A DNA stretch of 52,428 nt from Planctomycetota bacterium (lineage in GTDB: Bacteria > Planctomycetota > MHYJ01 > WSZJ01 > JACPWG01): the NCBI GenBank assembly GCA_016197205.1, contig JACPWG010000194.1:1-52428 (forward strand), written 5' to 3'. The notes beneath the pieces were generated by a model. That model did no database searches. It saw only the letters and a program-made list of their open reading frames with translations, and was not told the origin of the DNA. The translations under genes were made by a program, and so were the position numbers. The stretch's first letter is position 1. Each line of letters starts with the position of its first letter. Shown here piece after piece: positions 1 through 9,200 of this stretch.

Positions 1-129
1 GGTGGTTTTCGGGACCGGACAACTGCGGACCTAGTGGCCCGCCTACGCTCATGCTGCTCGTTCGCCGGGCGCTCCGTGGAGGTCGGCTGGCTCCCGTCAG
101 GTAGAGCTTTCAGGGAACACGTTCGATGC

Positions 130-365
130 GCTTGTCATCCCTTCGGCCCGGCTCAGGGCAGGCTCTGAGCGAAGCGAAGCGCCGCAGCGCGGAGCGAAGG
201 GACGGATCCAAACCAAGCGTAGCGACCGCTTTTCTCGACAGGGCATTGGCTCGCCCACGACACGGTCCGAGGGCCGGTTGAGAAGGTTGGGCGTCCGTCC
301 TTGCTTGGATCCTTCGCTTCGCGCTGCGGCGCTCCGCTCAGGAGGACATGCCGGGATGACGGGTT
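130..365. repeat. Inverted pair of dispersed repeats
   Basis: About 130-215 reads TGTCATCCC...GAGCGAAGCGAAGCGCCGC...GGATCC. About 300-365 is its approximate reverse complement (GGATCCTTCGCTTCGCG...GGGATGACG). The arms lie about 85 bases apart. Short repeats starting TGTCATCC and ending GGATCC are scattered in many large bacterial genomes; their mobility is not established here. Confidence 0.6.
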
Positions 366-775
366 CGCCGAACGCGTACTCCGCTACAGCGGCGGACCCT
401 TGGAATTAGCGTAGACGGGACACTAGTGGCCCGTGCACGAAGTCCAGGCACGATCCCAGGGGGCGCGGGCCTCCCTCCTTCGCTCGCTCTACGCGAGCTA
501 CGGAGCGCAGGCCGGCCCGCGCGAACGGCCGCATGGGTTACGATCCGCCGTGACAGAGTTGACGACGGTGTCCGAAGTTCGTCAACGGGCCGCTCGCGAC
601 CTCGCCCCCGCCCCGCGCCGAGAGCGCTCTGCAAAAAAAAAAGAGCGACTCGGACGTGGTCGGTCCGAGCCGCTTCTTGAGGAGTGGTCCAGGAAGGGTC
701 CGCGCCGCCTTCGGTGCCGCGCGGGGGATGCTAGTGGGGCTTCAACGTCGATCCTGTGGGTGCGTCGCGGATTCA

Positions 776-968
776 AATGTTCAAGGCTCCATGAACAAGG
801 CTCAAGCAAGACTCCCTGTTCAAGGCTCAGGGAGGCCGGAGCCCCCAACGCCGATCTTCCCAGACCTGGTTCGTCGGCGGATTTCCGGAGATTCGGTCAC
901 GCACGCGAATCAGGCGTTGAGCCTTGAGTCTTGAGCCTTGCTTGAACCTTGATCCTTGAGCATTGAGC
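776..968. repeat. Degenerate CTTGAGCC word array, inverted
   Basis: The left half (776-835) carries CAAGGCTC-type words and the right half (913-968) the reverse complement CTTGAGCCTTGAG-type words, separated by about 75 bases. A larger array of the same kind lies at 15430-15830. The words are imperfect 7-10-mers, not a clean tandem repeat, and no protein is encoded. Confidence 0.6.
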
Positions 969-1051
969 CTTCGTTCTCCCCGCCAGGCTTTCGAGGCGGG
1001 TCGGGACCGCGAGAGCCACCAAGAACCTACAGAACCTAGCTGGAAGCCCCG

Positions 1052-1540
1052 CTAGATGTCCTTCGGGATCTTCGCGCCCTTCGTGACCCAGGCGCCCGTG
1101 TGGTACGGCGGGAAGGCCTGCTTCACGTTGTTCTTTCGCACTTCGAAATGGCAGTGGGGACCGGTCGAGTTGCCGGTGGAGCCGACGTAGCCGAGCACCG
1201 AGCCGAGGTCCACGTGCTGGCCGCTGTGGACCGCGATCGAGGACATGTGGCCGTACAGCGTCCGGTAGCCGCTCCCGTGGTCCACGATGACGCACTTCCC
1301 GTAGCCGCCGTTCCAGGCCGCGAGGACCACGGTCCCCGCGCGGGCCGCGCCGATGGCCTTGCCGTTGTTCCCCGCGATGTCCAGCGCGCCGTGGTTGCCG
1401 TAGGGGCGCGAGGAGTAGTAGGTGCTCGTGATCGTGCCGGACACCGGGTAGATGAATTCGTGCGCGAAGACGCCGGAAACCAGGCAGCCGATGGCCGCCG
1501 TCACTCCCAAGGCCCACCGTGCAGCTCGCGTCGCGTTCAT
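1052..1540 (-). CDS. M23 family metallopeptidase (LytM/lysostaphin-type), exported
   Basis: This 162-residue protein has an N-terminal hydrophobic segment (about residues 8-26) that looks like a signal peptide. A compact peptidase M23 domain follows immediately. The zinc ligands are visible: H50 and D54 in HGALD, and H131 in the HCH motif (H129, C130, H131). H98 in YGHMS is the further conserved histidine. The family cleaves peptide cross-links in peptidoglycan or other glycine-rich peptides in the envelope. The protein is near the minimal size of the catalytic domain, with no LysM or SH3 module. It stands alone, divergent from the TPR gene to its right. The ATG at 1540 was chosen because the signal peptide begins there. 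Confidence 0.88.
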   Translation of the reverse strand: MNATRAARWALGVTAAIGCLVSGVFAHEFIYPVSGTITSTYYSSRPYGNHGALDIAGNNGKAIGAARAGTVVLAAWNGGYGKCVIVDHGSGYRTLYGHMSSIAVHSGQHVDLGSVLGYVGSTGNSTGPHCHFEVRKNNVKQAFPPYHTGAWVTKGAKIPKDI

Positions 1541-1923
1541 CGTGTTCCCTCCGGCGCTGTCCCCCGATCATCATCCCGTGTCGCGCGCCCGTTGCGCGCT
1601 ACTGTCGCGGGACACGGGATACTAAGCAATTCTCGTGCCGCGAATATATATGCTGATGTCGTGGCGCATGTGGATGTGGCTGCGTGTGTTGTGTCGCCGA
1701 AGTGCGCGGAGCCATCACTCCGTAGCTCCCGTGTGGGTAGGAAGGAAACGCCCCCGACGATCCGACTTTACAGGCACTCCCGGCGGCGGACCGGCTTGAC
1801 GGCGCTTCTTGACCATGGTCGCGTCGGGCAAGCTGGAGCGTTGATCTCCAACGCGGGTCTCGCGATCATTTACAGGGGAGCGCCCGGAGCGGATCGAAGC
1901 TCGAGCACAAGGAGAACGAGCCA
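1541..1923. other. Intergenic stretch between divergent genes
   Basis: This holds the upstream regions of the M23 and TPR genes. An AT-rich TATATAT run lies near 1643-1650 and a small GGGACACGGGATACT palindromic segment near 1608-1622. No promoter with both hexamers convincing, no RNA gene and no repeat shared with the rest of the window was seen. Confidence 0.4.
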
Positions 1924-3240
1924 GTGAGTACCGAGGCCGTCGTAGACACGCCTCTTCCTGGGGATGGGTCGGTTCCGCCGGACCGAACCGTGGCCGACGG
2001 GCGGCGGAGCGGGAAGAGCTCCCGTCCTCGCGCGCGCCAGGGCCGCGGCAAGGCGCGGCGCCGTATGCCGCCGAGGTGGCGCGAGGCCGAGTTCATCCAC
2101 CTGGAGCTCCATTCTTCGTCGCTCATGCCTATGCTTTCAGCGCCGTGGTCCGATGCGGAGAAGGTGAAGGCTTGGCGCGAGATGCTCGCCATCTGCCCCC
2201 GGTTCTACCCCGCCCACATGGAGCTCGGCACCCACCTCCTCTGCAGGGGAAACGCGGCTCGGGGCAAGGAGCATCTCGACCGGGGTCTTGGGGATCTGAT
2301 GGCGCTCGCGGAAAAGCCTGACGAGACGCTCGCGATCGTGGTTGAAAACCTTGAGAGCCTCTGGCGCTACGACGTGCTCCGGCCGCTCCTGGAGCGGGTG
2401 ATCCAGCGCTATCCCCGTACGGCCTGGTATCACGACGCCCTCGCGCTCGCGGCGGCCTGGACGGGCGACCCCGAGGCGGCCATGAAGTGCGGTCAGAGGG
2501 CGCTTGAGCTCGAGCCGGGCAGCGCCGACTATCTCTCCAACCTGGGCTTCTTCGCGCTCATGGCCGGCCGTTTGGAGGAGGCGGACCGGTTCCTCACCCG
2601 CGCCCTGTCGAAAGGGCGCAAGCACAAGACGGCCCGAGGAAACCGGCACGTCCTGGACTTCCTGCGCAAGCACGGCGGGACCTACTTGGATTACATCCTC
2701 CGCCCTGCGGACCGGGACAAGCTGGATGCACTTGCGAATCGCGAGGACGTAGAGGCCGTCGACCGCGTCTCCGCAGAGCTGAACGAATGCCGCCTCGAAG
2801 CCTTCGCCCAGGACGCCCTCGCTCGGTGCGCCGCCGATCCCCTTCCGAACCGACTCTCTACGCTTCGGGCGTTCTTCGGCTTCGTGAGCCGGGTGTCGGC
2901 GGATGCGTACTTCCTGTACGAGGACGTACGCTTCGTGAGGGAGCATTTCGTAGCCCTGATGAACAAGTTTATCTTCAAGTTTCGGGACGTCGACGCGGAA
3001 CTGCTCGAGGACATCGATGAAGCGCTGCGCGCCTTCTACGGTTTTCTGAGCAGCAAACGGGTGGTTTCGAAGCGGGACGCGTCCGCGCTTGCCGGACGTC
3101 TGGGGGCTCAAAGGAAGCCGCTGCTCCGCAAGGTCGTACGCTACAACGCAGCCCGCAACGACCCGACGCTCGGAGAGGAGGAGCGTGAAAAGCTCCAGGA
3201 CAAGCTCTTCGACGGCGACCACGTCTGGCCGCACATCTGA
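1924..3240 (+). CDS. Tetratricopeptide repeat protein
   Basis: A 438-residue protein starting at GTG 1924, with AAGGAG at 1909-1914 nine bases upstream. Residues 1-50 are basic and Pro/Arg-rich with no signal peptide, suggesting a cytosolic protein. Residues about 95-230 form TPR-like helical pairs, with ALELEPGSADYLSNLGF and the following AGRLEEADRFLTRAL as the clearest unit. The C-terminal 200 residues are helical and charged and match no family I can name. TPRs mediate protein-protein contacts, so a specific role cannot be given. It is monocistronic as far as visible. Confidence 0.75.
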   Translation: MSTEAVVDTPLPGDGSVPPDRTVADGRRSGKSSRPRARQGRGKARRRMPPRWREAEFIHLELHSSSLMPMLSAPWSDAEKVKAWREMLAICPRFYPAHMELGTHLLCRGNAARGKEHLDRGLGDLMALAEKPDETLAIVVENLESLWRYDVLRPLLERVIQRYPRTAWYHDALALAAAWTGDPEAAMKCGQRALELEPGSADYLSNLGFFALMAGRLEEADRFLTRALSKGRKHKTARGNRHVLDFLRKHGGTYLDYILRPADRDKLDALANREDVEAVDRVSAELNECRLEAFAQDALARCAADPLPNRLSTLRAFFGFVSRVSADAYFLYEDVRFVREHFVALMNKFIFKFRDVDAELLEDIDEALRAFYGFLSSKRVVSKRDASALAGRLGAQRKPLLRKVVRYNAARNDPTLGEEEREKLQDKLFDGDHVWPHI

Positions 3241-3542
3241 GACCGAGTGCGGAGTGCGGACCGCGGTGGATGGCCCTCCGCGCGCGGCGGCGGCGCGCCT
3301 CCGCCCTCGCGCCGCCCGACCTCAACCGGGCGCAGCACCTGCTGCCGCAGAGCGCACCCCCCAGTCCAATCCGCAGCGCCATTTTGTTTTGCGTCCAGCG
3401 AGCTCCGCGCTCTTCCGCGGCGCTGGAAACTCTTGCCCGCTCCGGTCGCGCCCGCTAGAATCGAGCGCTGCCCCGGCCGCGACGCGCGGCATCCCCTGTA
3501 CAGGTCCCGCCGGACGACCAGTCGACTGAGGAGGTGAGCCCC
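3241..3542. other. Intergenic stretch before cytochrome c gene
   Basis: About 300 bases without a gene. The right part contains a plausible sigma70 promoter (3433-3461) and a strong ribosome binding site. The left part (3241-3430) is GC-rich with short inverted GGCGG/CCGCC runs; no terminator or RNA gene could be defined. Confidence 0.4.
3433..3461 (+). promoter_or_regulatory. Putative sigma70-type promoter
   Basis: TTGCCC (3433-3438), a 17-base spacer and TAGAAT (3456-3461). The -10 matches consensus at 5 of 6 positions and the -35 at 4 of 6. It would give a leader of about 75 bases before the cytochrome c lipoprotein gene. Confidence 0.5.
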
Positions 3543-4868
3543 ATGTTGCGAACGGGCGTCGCGAGCCTGGTGCTTTTCGCGGTGGTCGTCGGCGCCCTCG
3601 TCGGCTGCGAGGGCTGCGGAAAAACCGGGACCGGACCGGGCACGGGCGGCGGCAACGGGACCGGCGGCGGCCAGGTAGGCGCCGCGGCCGCGGTCGCCGC
3701 GGTGCGTCTTGCTCCCCGCTCCCCGCTTACCCAGGACAATTCCGTCATCGACGCCGGAAACGGCGCGGCCCTCTTCCGGCCCAACTGCGCCTCCTGCCAC
3801 GGCTATGCCGGGGACGGGCAAGGGCCCGCCGCGTCGTACTTCGAGCGAAGGCCGCGCGACCTCACCGATGCCAACTACCTGAACACGCGCACGGACGAGC
3901 AGCTGCTCGAGATCCTCGCGAGCGGTGGGTCGCACATGAAGCGCTCCGGCATCATGCCCGCCTGGGGGACGTTCTTCACCGTCTACGAGCGGAAAGACCT
4001 CGTGGCCTACGTGCGCACCCACCACCCGAGGGTCGGCCCGCAGGTCCCGGGCGCGGTCGAGGGCCGGCTGCGCTGGGCAACGCTCTCCGCGGAAAAGGCG
4101 GCCGGCCTGGGCGTCGCGCTCGCCGACGACGAACGGCGTCTGGCCTGGTGGCGGCTCTATTCCGAGGTTGCGGCGGGCAAGCCGCCCGACGACGCGAAGC
4201 TCGTGGGCTTTGCCGTCTTTGCCCGCGCCCGACTCGGAGGCGACGGCACGGCCGCGACCGTTCAACTCGGCTTCTCGAAGGACTTGAAGCTCGCGAGCGC
4301 CGGGGTGCATCCCAAGGTGGTACTCGTACGCGGGGAACAGGCGGACGAGAACGCCGTGGACGCCTGGCTGTCGCAGTTCGCCGGCAAGACGCCGGCCGAA
4401 CTGAAGGAACTGACGGCGCCGCCGTCGCCGATCGCGGACTTCGCGGACGGCTGCAAGGCCCTCTTCGAGACGGTCCGGCGCCTGGCGCTCCAGCTCGGGC
4501 CCGCCCTCGAGCAGGACAAGGCCGACTACGCCGCGCTCGCGGCGTATGCGGACCCGAAGAACCTGCCGGCCACGAAAAGCGACGGGGAGCGCGTATTCCG
4601 CGAGAAGAAGTGCTGGGAGTGCCACGGGCACCTGGGGAACGCGAAGAGCCTCGGCGTGCTCACCACCGACCCCGACCCGCGCGACCTGACCGATCGCGCC
4701 GTCATGAGCAAGCTGAGCGACGACTTCCTCCGCGACCTCATCAAGAAGGGGGGGCGCTACGTGAATGCGAGCGCCACGATGCCCGCCTACGGCTCGAACG
4801 TGACCGACGCGGAGGTGGACGCGCTGATCGCGTACCTGCGGTCGCTGTCAGGCCCGGCGGGGAAGTAG
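3543..4868 (+). CDS. Dihaem cytochrome c lipoprotein
   Basis: A 441-residue protein. ATG 3543 is preferred over an in-frame GTG at 3534, because that GTG lies inside the strong Shine-Dalgarno sequence GAGGAGGTGA (3528-3537). Residues 1-22 form a lipoprotein signal with lipobox LVGC (C22), followed by a Gly-rich linker. Two cytochrome c domains carry haem-binding CASCH (82-86) and CWECH (357-361), each with a downstream MPA(W/Y)G that offers the distal methionine. The ~220 residues between them have no recognised domain. The protein should be anchored on the periplasmic face and take part in electron transfer; its partners are not in the window. Confidence 0.85.
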   Translation: MLRTGVASLVLFAVVVGALVGCEGCGKTGTGPGTGGGNGTGGGQVGAAAAVAAVRLAPRSPLTQDNSVIDAGNGAALFRPNCASCHGYAGDGQGPAASYFERRPRDLTDANYLNTRTDEQLLEILASGGSHMKRSGIMPAWGTFFTVYERKDLVAYVRTHHPRVGPQVPGAVEGRLRWATLSAEKAAGLGVALADDERRLAWWRLYSEVAAGKPPDDAKLVGFAVFARARLGGDGTAATVQLGFSKDLKLASAGVHPKVVLVRGEQADENAVDAWLSQFAGKTPAELKELTAPPSPIADFADGCKALFETVRRLALQLGPALEQDKADYAALAAYADPKNLPATKSDGERVFREKKCWECHGHLGNAKSLGVLTTDPDPRDLTDRAVMSKLSDDFLRDLIKKGGRYVNASATMPAYGSNVTDAEVDALIAYLRSLSGPAGK

Positions 4869-5286
4869 CGACCGGCCCGCGGCTGAGGGTGCGGAACCGG
4901 GCGCCGACTCAAACCGCAGGAAGACTCGGGCGAAACGCTGCATCGGTTCTCGCGGTGTGGGCACGGCAGCGCCGTGCCCCTACCGTCGAGACCGTGCGTG
5001 CCTTAGCGACGGGGGAGTCCGGCGAGCGGAGCCCGAGTACCTGGTAGGGGCACGGCGTTGCCGTGCCCCGGCCTCGCAAGGCGCTTTCGATTCTGCTACG
5101 CCCCGGCGGCTGGCGCACCCCAAGCCCCTTTGACGAAGTTCAACCACGGTTCCTGGGGGCGCGGGCCTCCGGCCCGCGCGAGCCCGCACCTGGGTTGCAA
5201 TTCGCCGCAGTTGCGGGGACGAAGCTGTCCAAAGTTTGTCGACGGTGCACTCGTCTCCTTCCGGCCGCTGTGGACGACGTCGCCCG
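4869..5286. repeat. Intergenic stretch with palindromic GGGCACGGC repeats
   Basis: Two copies of a GGGCACGGC/GCCGTGCCC palindrome (4957-4982 and 5044-5070) lie in inverted orientation with CTAC/GTAG edges. A CCTGGGGGCGCGGGCCTCC palindrome follows at about 5152-5185. The first type recurs at 41422-41450, the second at 6067, 41519 and 47461. The stretch separates the cytochrome and methyltransferase genes and encodes no evident protein. Confidence 0.65.
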
Positions 5287-6027
5287 ATGCCCAAGGACCC
5301 CAAAGAGCGCTTCACCGCCGCGGCGGACAACTACGACCGGTGGCGCCCGTCCTACCCTGCGGCCCTCCTCGCCTGGCTCCTGGCCACGACCGGATCCGGG
5401 CCGGGGACGCGCGTGGCCGACGTGGGCTGCGGCACCGGGATTTCGACGCGGCTGCTGGCGGAGCGCGGACTCGAGGTCGTGGGGATCGATCCGAACGACG
5501 CGATGCTGGAGTACGCGAGGCGGGCGGGGGGCGCGGCGCGTTACCAAAAGGGAAACTGCGACGCGACCGGGCTTCCCGACGCGAGCGTGCATCTCGTCCT
5601 GGCCGCGCAGGCCTTTCACTGGTTCGAGCCCGCCGCGGCGCTGCGCGAGTTTCGGCGGATCGCGCCGGCCGGCTGGGCCGCCGCGATCTGGAACGTCCGC
5701 GCCCGCTCCCCGTTCCTCGCCGCGTACGAGGCCCTGCTCCGGTCCGCGAGCGGCGAGTACGACGCCCTGCCCAAAGCGGAGGAGACCCTCGCGGCGATTC
5801 GGGCGCTGGTGCCGCAGGTCGTCGAGGGGGAATTCCCGAGCCGGCAGGCGTTCGACCGCGAAGGGCTTCGCGGCCGGGCGTGGTCGTCGAGCTATGTCGT
5901 GCATGGCGTCGGCGATGCCGCGGCCTTCGATGCGGCGCTGGACGCGCTCTTCGACGGCCACCAAGTTGACGGCCGGATCGAGTTTCTCTACCGGTCCGTC
6001 GGCATCGCTTGGCGGCTGGGGACGTAG
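5287..6027 (+). CDS. Class I SAM-dependent methyltransferase
   Basis: A 246-residue protein from ATG 5287. The SAM-binding signature DVGCGTGISTRLL lies near residues 45-57, followed by the acidic motif II (VVGIDPNDAMLEYAR) and a motif ending in AAQAFHWFE. This pattern is typical of the Methyltransf_11 group with AQAFHWF, which includes trans-aconitate/UbiE-like small-molecule methyltransferases. N-terminal FTAAADNYDRWRPSYP is also characteristic of that group. The substrate cannot be predicted. No signal peptide is present, so it is cytosolic. No operon partner is evident: repeats lie on both sides. Confidence 0.87.
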   Translation: MPKDPKERFTAAADNYDRWRPSYPAALLAWLLATTGSGPGTRVADVGCGTGISTRLLAERGLEVVGIDPNDAMLEYARRAGGAARYQKGNCDATGLPDASVHLVLAAQAFHWFEPAAALREFRRIAPAGWAAAIWNVRARSPFLAAYEALLRSASGEYDALPKAEETLAAIRALVPQVVEGEFPSRQAFDREGLRGRAWSSSYVVHGVGDAAAFDAALDALFDGHQVDGRIEFLYRSVGIAWRLGT

Positions 6028-6066
6028 CGCCCGCGCAAAATCAACGCGCAGTCTCAGGTCCAGCGG

Positions 6067-6139
6067 TTCCTGGGGGCGCGGCCCTCTGGGCTGCGCCCCA
6101 GGCATCGGTCTACGAAAATGTGAAGTAATTCTTGCGGGC
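6067..6139. repeat. Half-element of a GGGGGCGCGGC / AAGTAATTC dispersed repeat
   Basis: The CCTGGGGGCGCGG palindrome is followed at 6113-6139 by CGAAAATGTGAAGTAATTC and then TTGCGGGCG. The reverse complement of this end occurs at 41477-41505 as one terminus of a ~164 bp element. It lies just upstream of the kinase gene and would fall in its leader. Confidence 0.55.
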
Positions 6140-6215
6140 GCACGGAGTCCCCGCCGGCGTGGCGCGTCCGCGGCGGCGCGCCGCCGCTTGGCCGGCAACC
6201 GGAGGAACTTGCAGG

Positions 6216-9200
6216 ATGCCCGCACTCGAGGTGCTCGCCTCGCTGGGCTACGAAGTCGCGAATGGCCTTGCCCTGGGCTCAGGGGCCTTGCAGGGACTCG
6301 CGATGACGCGGGACGCCGTCCTCGCGCTCGTGCGGAAGCATTTCAAATCGCCTGCGCGACTGAGCGAGGCCTATCGGCGCGCACTCGCGGACGGAGTGCG
6401 CACGGTTGAGGTCGGGCTCAAGGGACCCAGGCTCTACTCGCCCGGCGCGGACAAGGCCTTCGCGCGCGAGTTGGAGACGCGGATCCTCGCGCCTTTCGCC
6501 GCCGCCCATCCGCGCCTTGGCGGCCCGGAAGCGGCGCGCGCCGCTTGCGCGAGGGACGTGGAAAAGGTGCGGGTGGCGGGCGTGCTCGACCCGGGCTCGC
6601 TGGGGGAGGAGGGGGCGGCGGATGCCTTCTATCATGCGGTACAAGTCGAGACTTCCAGGGCCGGGTACGTCCGGTTGCGAGACGAGGCGTCGGAGTGGGT
6701 GCTCCAGCGAGTGTCCGCGGCGCTGCGGGACCCCATGGCGCCGCTCGTCCTCCTCCTCCGCCATGAGAACGTGCTGCTGGGGGCGGCACGGGATCACTTC
6801 CTGCGCCTTGCCGCGGCGGACCCCGAGCTGCGCGCGCTCCTTCAGGCGCTCGACAGTCAACGCATGCGGGTCGAGCTCGCGCTCGCGCGCAAGCGCGAGG
6901 AAGAGACGTTGCGTCTCGTGAAGGCGACGGCCGACTCCGACGCGGGCCGAGCCGCCGAGCTCCGTGCCCAGGCGAAGGCCACCCACGCCGAGGTTGCGCG
7001 CTTGGAGGGGCTCGTCGTCCGCCTCGAGGTGCTCCAGCGGGGGGCGCTCCAGGCTGCGCGCGAGGATGCGGCGGAGGTCCGCGCCTGCTTCGGCCCGATC
7101 GCGGCGCGGCTCGAGGAGGTCTGGGAAGTCGCGAAAAACCTCCACCTCCAGCTCGGCGAGCTCAGCCAGGGCATCGGCGAACTGAAGGAGGGGCAGGCCG
7201 GCATCGCGGAGGAGCAGCGGCTCCACGGCGACCTCCTGCGCCGCATCGAGGACGGCCTGCGCGAATTGATGGAGAAGCTGGAAAGGTCCCAGAGGGCGCG
7301 GGGTGTCGAGCCCGGCCGCAGGCTTTCCCAGGACGCCGTCACCGTGCCCGCCTCGGCCTCGGAGGTCGAGCAGGCCGAGAGGGTTGTCGCGGAATTGGCG
7401 GCGCTCGGCGCGGGCGAGGGGCTCGAGGCGATGGACCTCGCGACGACCACGCTCGTCTCGGCGGGCCGCCTGGAAGAGGCCGAGAGCCGGATCGTTGAGG
7501 CGCTCGCTCGCGCCGCGTCCGGCGGGCTGCCGGCAGGGCCCATCCTGGCTCGGCTGCTGTACAAGCTCTATCGCATTCGCATCGCCCGGCGTCGGCACGC
7601 CGAGGCGTTCCAGGCCTACCGGCAGGCCGTCGCCCTCGACGGAGCCGTCGCCGACTTCCCTCCGAGGAAGTACGCGGCGGAGGCCATCCTGGGCGCGGGC
7701 GGCACCGGCATCGTCTTCCTCGCGCGCGAGAAGACCGGCCGGCAGGTGACGGTGAAGGTGCTCCTCCTGCCGCGCCGCGAGCTGCGGGACCGGTTCCTTC
7801 GGGAGGCACGGGCGGGCGTGAGGCTGGACGACCCCCGCATCGTGCGCGTTCACGACTACTCGGACGACGACCTCGAGCGCCCCTACCTCGTGACGGAGCA
7901 CGTCTCGGGCGCGCGCGACCTGGCCGCGTACGTGCGGGAGCGGGGCGGCCGACTGGCGGAAGTCGAAGCTCTCGGTATCGCCCGCGAGATCGCCCTTGCG
8001 CTCGCCGCGGCCCACCGGGCGGGCGTGCTACACCGCGACGTCAAGCCGGAAAACGTGCTGGTGTCGGCGGCGGGCACGGTGAAGCTCTGCGACTTCGGAC
8101 TCGCCAAGGTGGCCGGCGACCCCGCGCTCACCCAGGCGGGCGATCGGCTGTACACGCCGCTCTACGCGGCTCCCGAACAGAAGCGCGATCCGTCCACCGC
8201 GGGCCACGCGGCCGACGTCTTCGCCTACGGCATGACGCTCTACTTCCTGTTCACCGGCCACCCGCCCGAGGGTATGCCGGACCTGAACGAAGTGCCCGAG
8301 GGCGTGCGCCCCGTGATTCATCGTGCGACGAGGCCCCGCCCCGAGGAGCGCTTTGCCTCGTTCGAGGAGGTCCTGGCCGCGCTCCCCCAGCCCGTGGACG
8401 AGGCCGCGGTGCGACGCGACGAGGCCGAATATCGCTTCGCCGTGGAGATGGCCGCGGCGGACGGCAAGATCACGGCGGCCAGGCGCGCGATGCTCGAGCG
8501 AAAGGCCGGCGATCTCCGCATCCCGGCGGGGCGCAGGCGCGCGATCGAGGACGAGGTCGCCCAGAGGGCAGACGTGTCCTCCCCTTCGAACGCGCCGGTC
8601 CGCTCGCCGGAGGGCGCAAGCAGCGAACCCCCGGACGCAGGCGCCCACCTTCGGCGCGCGAATGAACTGCTGAAAGCGGGCGAGGTTGACGGGGCGATTG
8701 CCGGCTACACCCGCGCTCTGGAAATCGACCCGCAACTCGTGGAAGCGTGGAAGGCCCGCGGGGACGCGAGGGAGCGGAATGGAGACGAGGACGGGGCGCT
8801 TGCCGACTACCGGAAAGCGTCGTCGCTCACCAGCCCAGAATATCTATTGCACGGTGGCGTGGGGGGCGCGATTGAGCGCCTGCATGACGATGTCTGCGAA
8901 GCGTGCGGAGCTTGGAAGGACATCGAGGACCTGACGCAGGCGCTCCGGGAGGATCCCAACGATTGGTGGGCGCAATGGGACCGCGGCTGTGCAAGGGAGG
9001 CTATTGGAGACATCGCAGGAGCCGAGCAGGATTACCGCGAGGCCGCCACGTCGTATGACTACTCGGGCACGGAGGACTTCTCCGACACCGTGGATGACTT
9101 CCAAGATCGCTTGGATGCCATCCGCGAGCTCACGCGGACGATCGAGTCGGATCCGGACGATTGGTGGGCGCGGTGGGACCGAGGGTGCGCATGGGAGGCC

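Larger units (their letters stand above)
1..1051. other. Non-coding, repeat-rich left end
   Basis: No reading frame here has recognisable protein character; open frames are GC-rich shadows. The stretch holds an inverted pair of GAAGCG/GATCC-type repeats (about 130-215 and 300-365), a GGGGGCGCGGG palindromic segment near 458-530, a run of ten A near 622-632, and an array of CTTGAGCC-like words (776-968). The end of a gene entering from the left cannot be excluded in the first ~50 bases, but nothing supports one. Confidence 0.6.

Noticed and set aside
433..927. A 164-residue plus-strand frame in the left non-coding stretch
   Set aside because: It runs through dispersed repeats, has no ribosome binding site or domain, and shows the composition of random GC-rich sequence.
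776..968. A CRISPR-like array
   Set aside because: The words are 7-10 bases, imperfect and inverted, with no regular spacers, and there are no cas genes.
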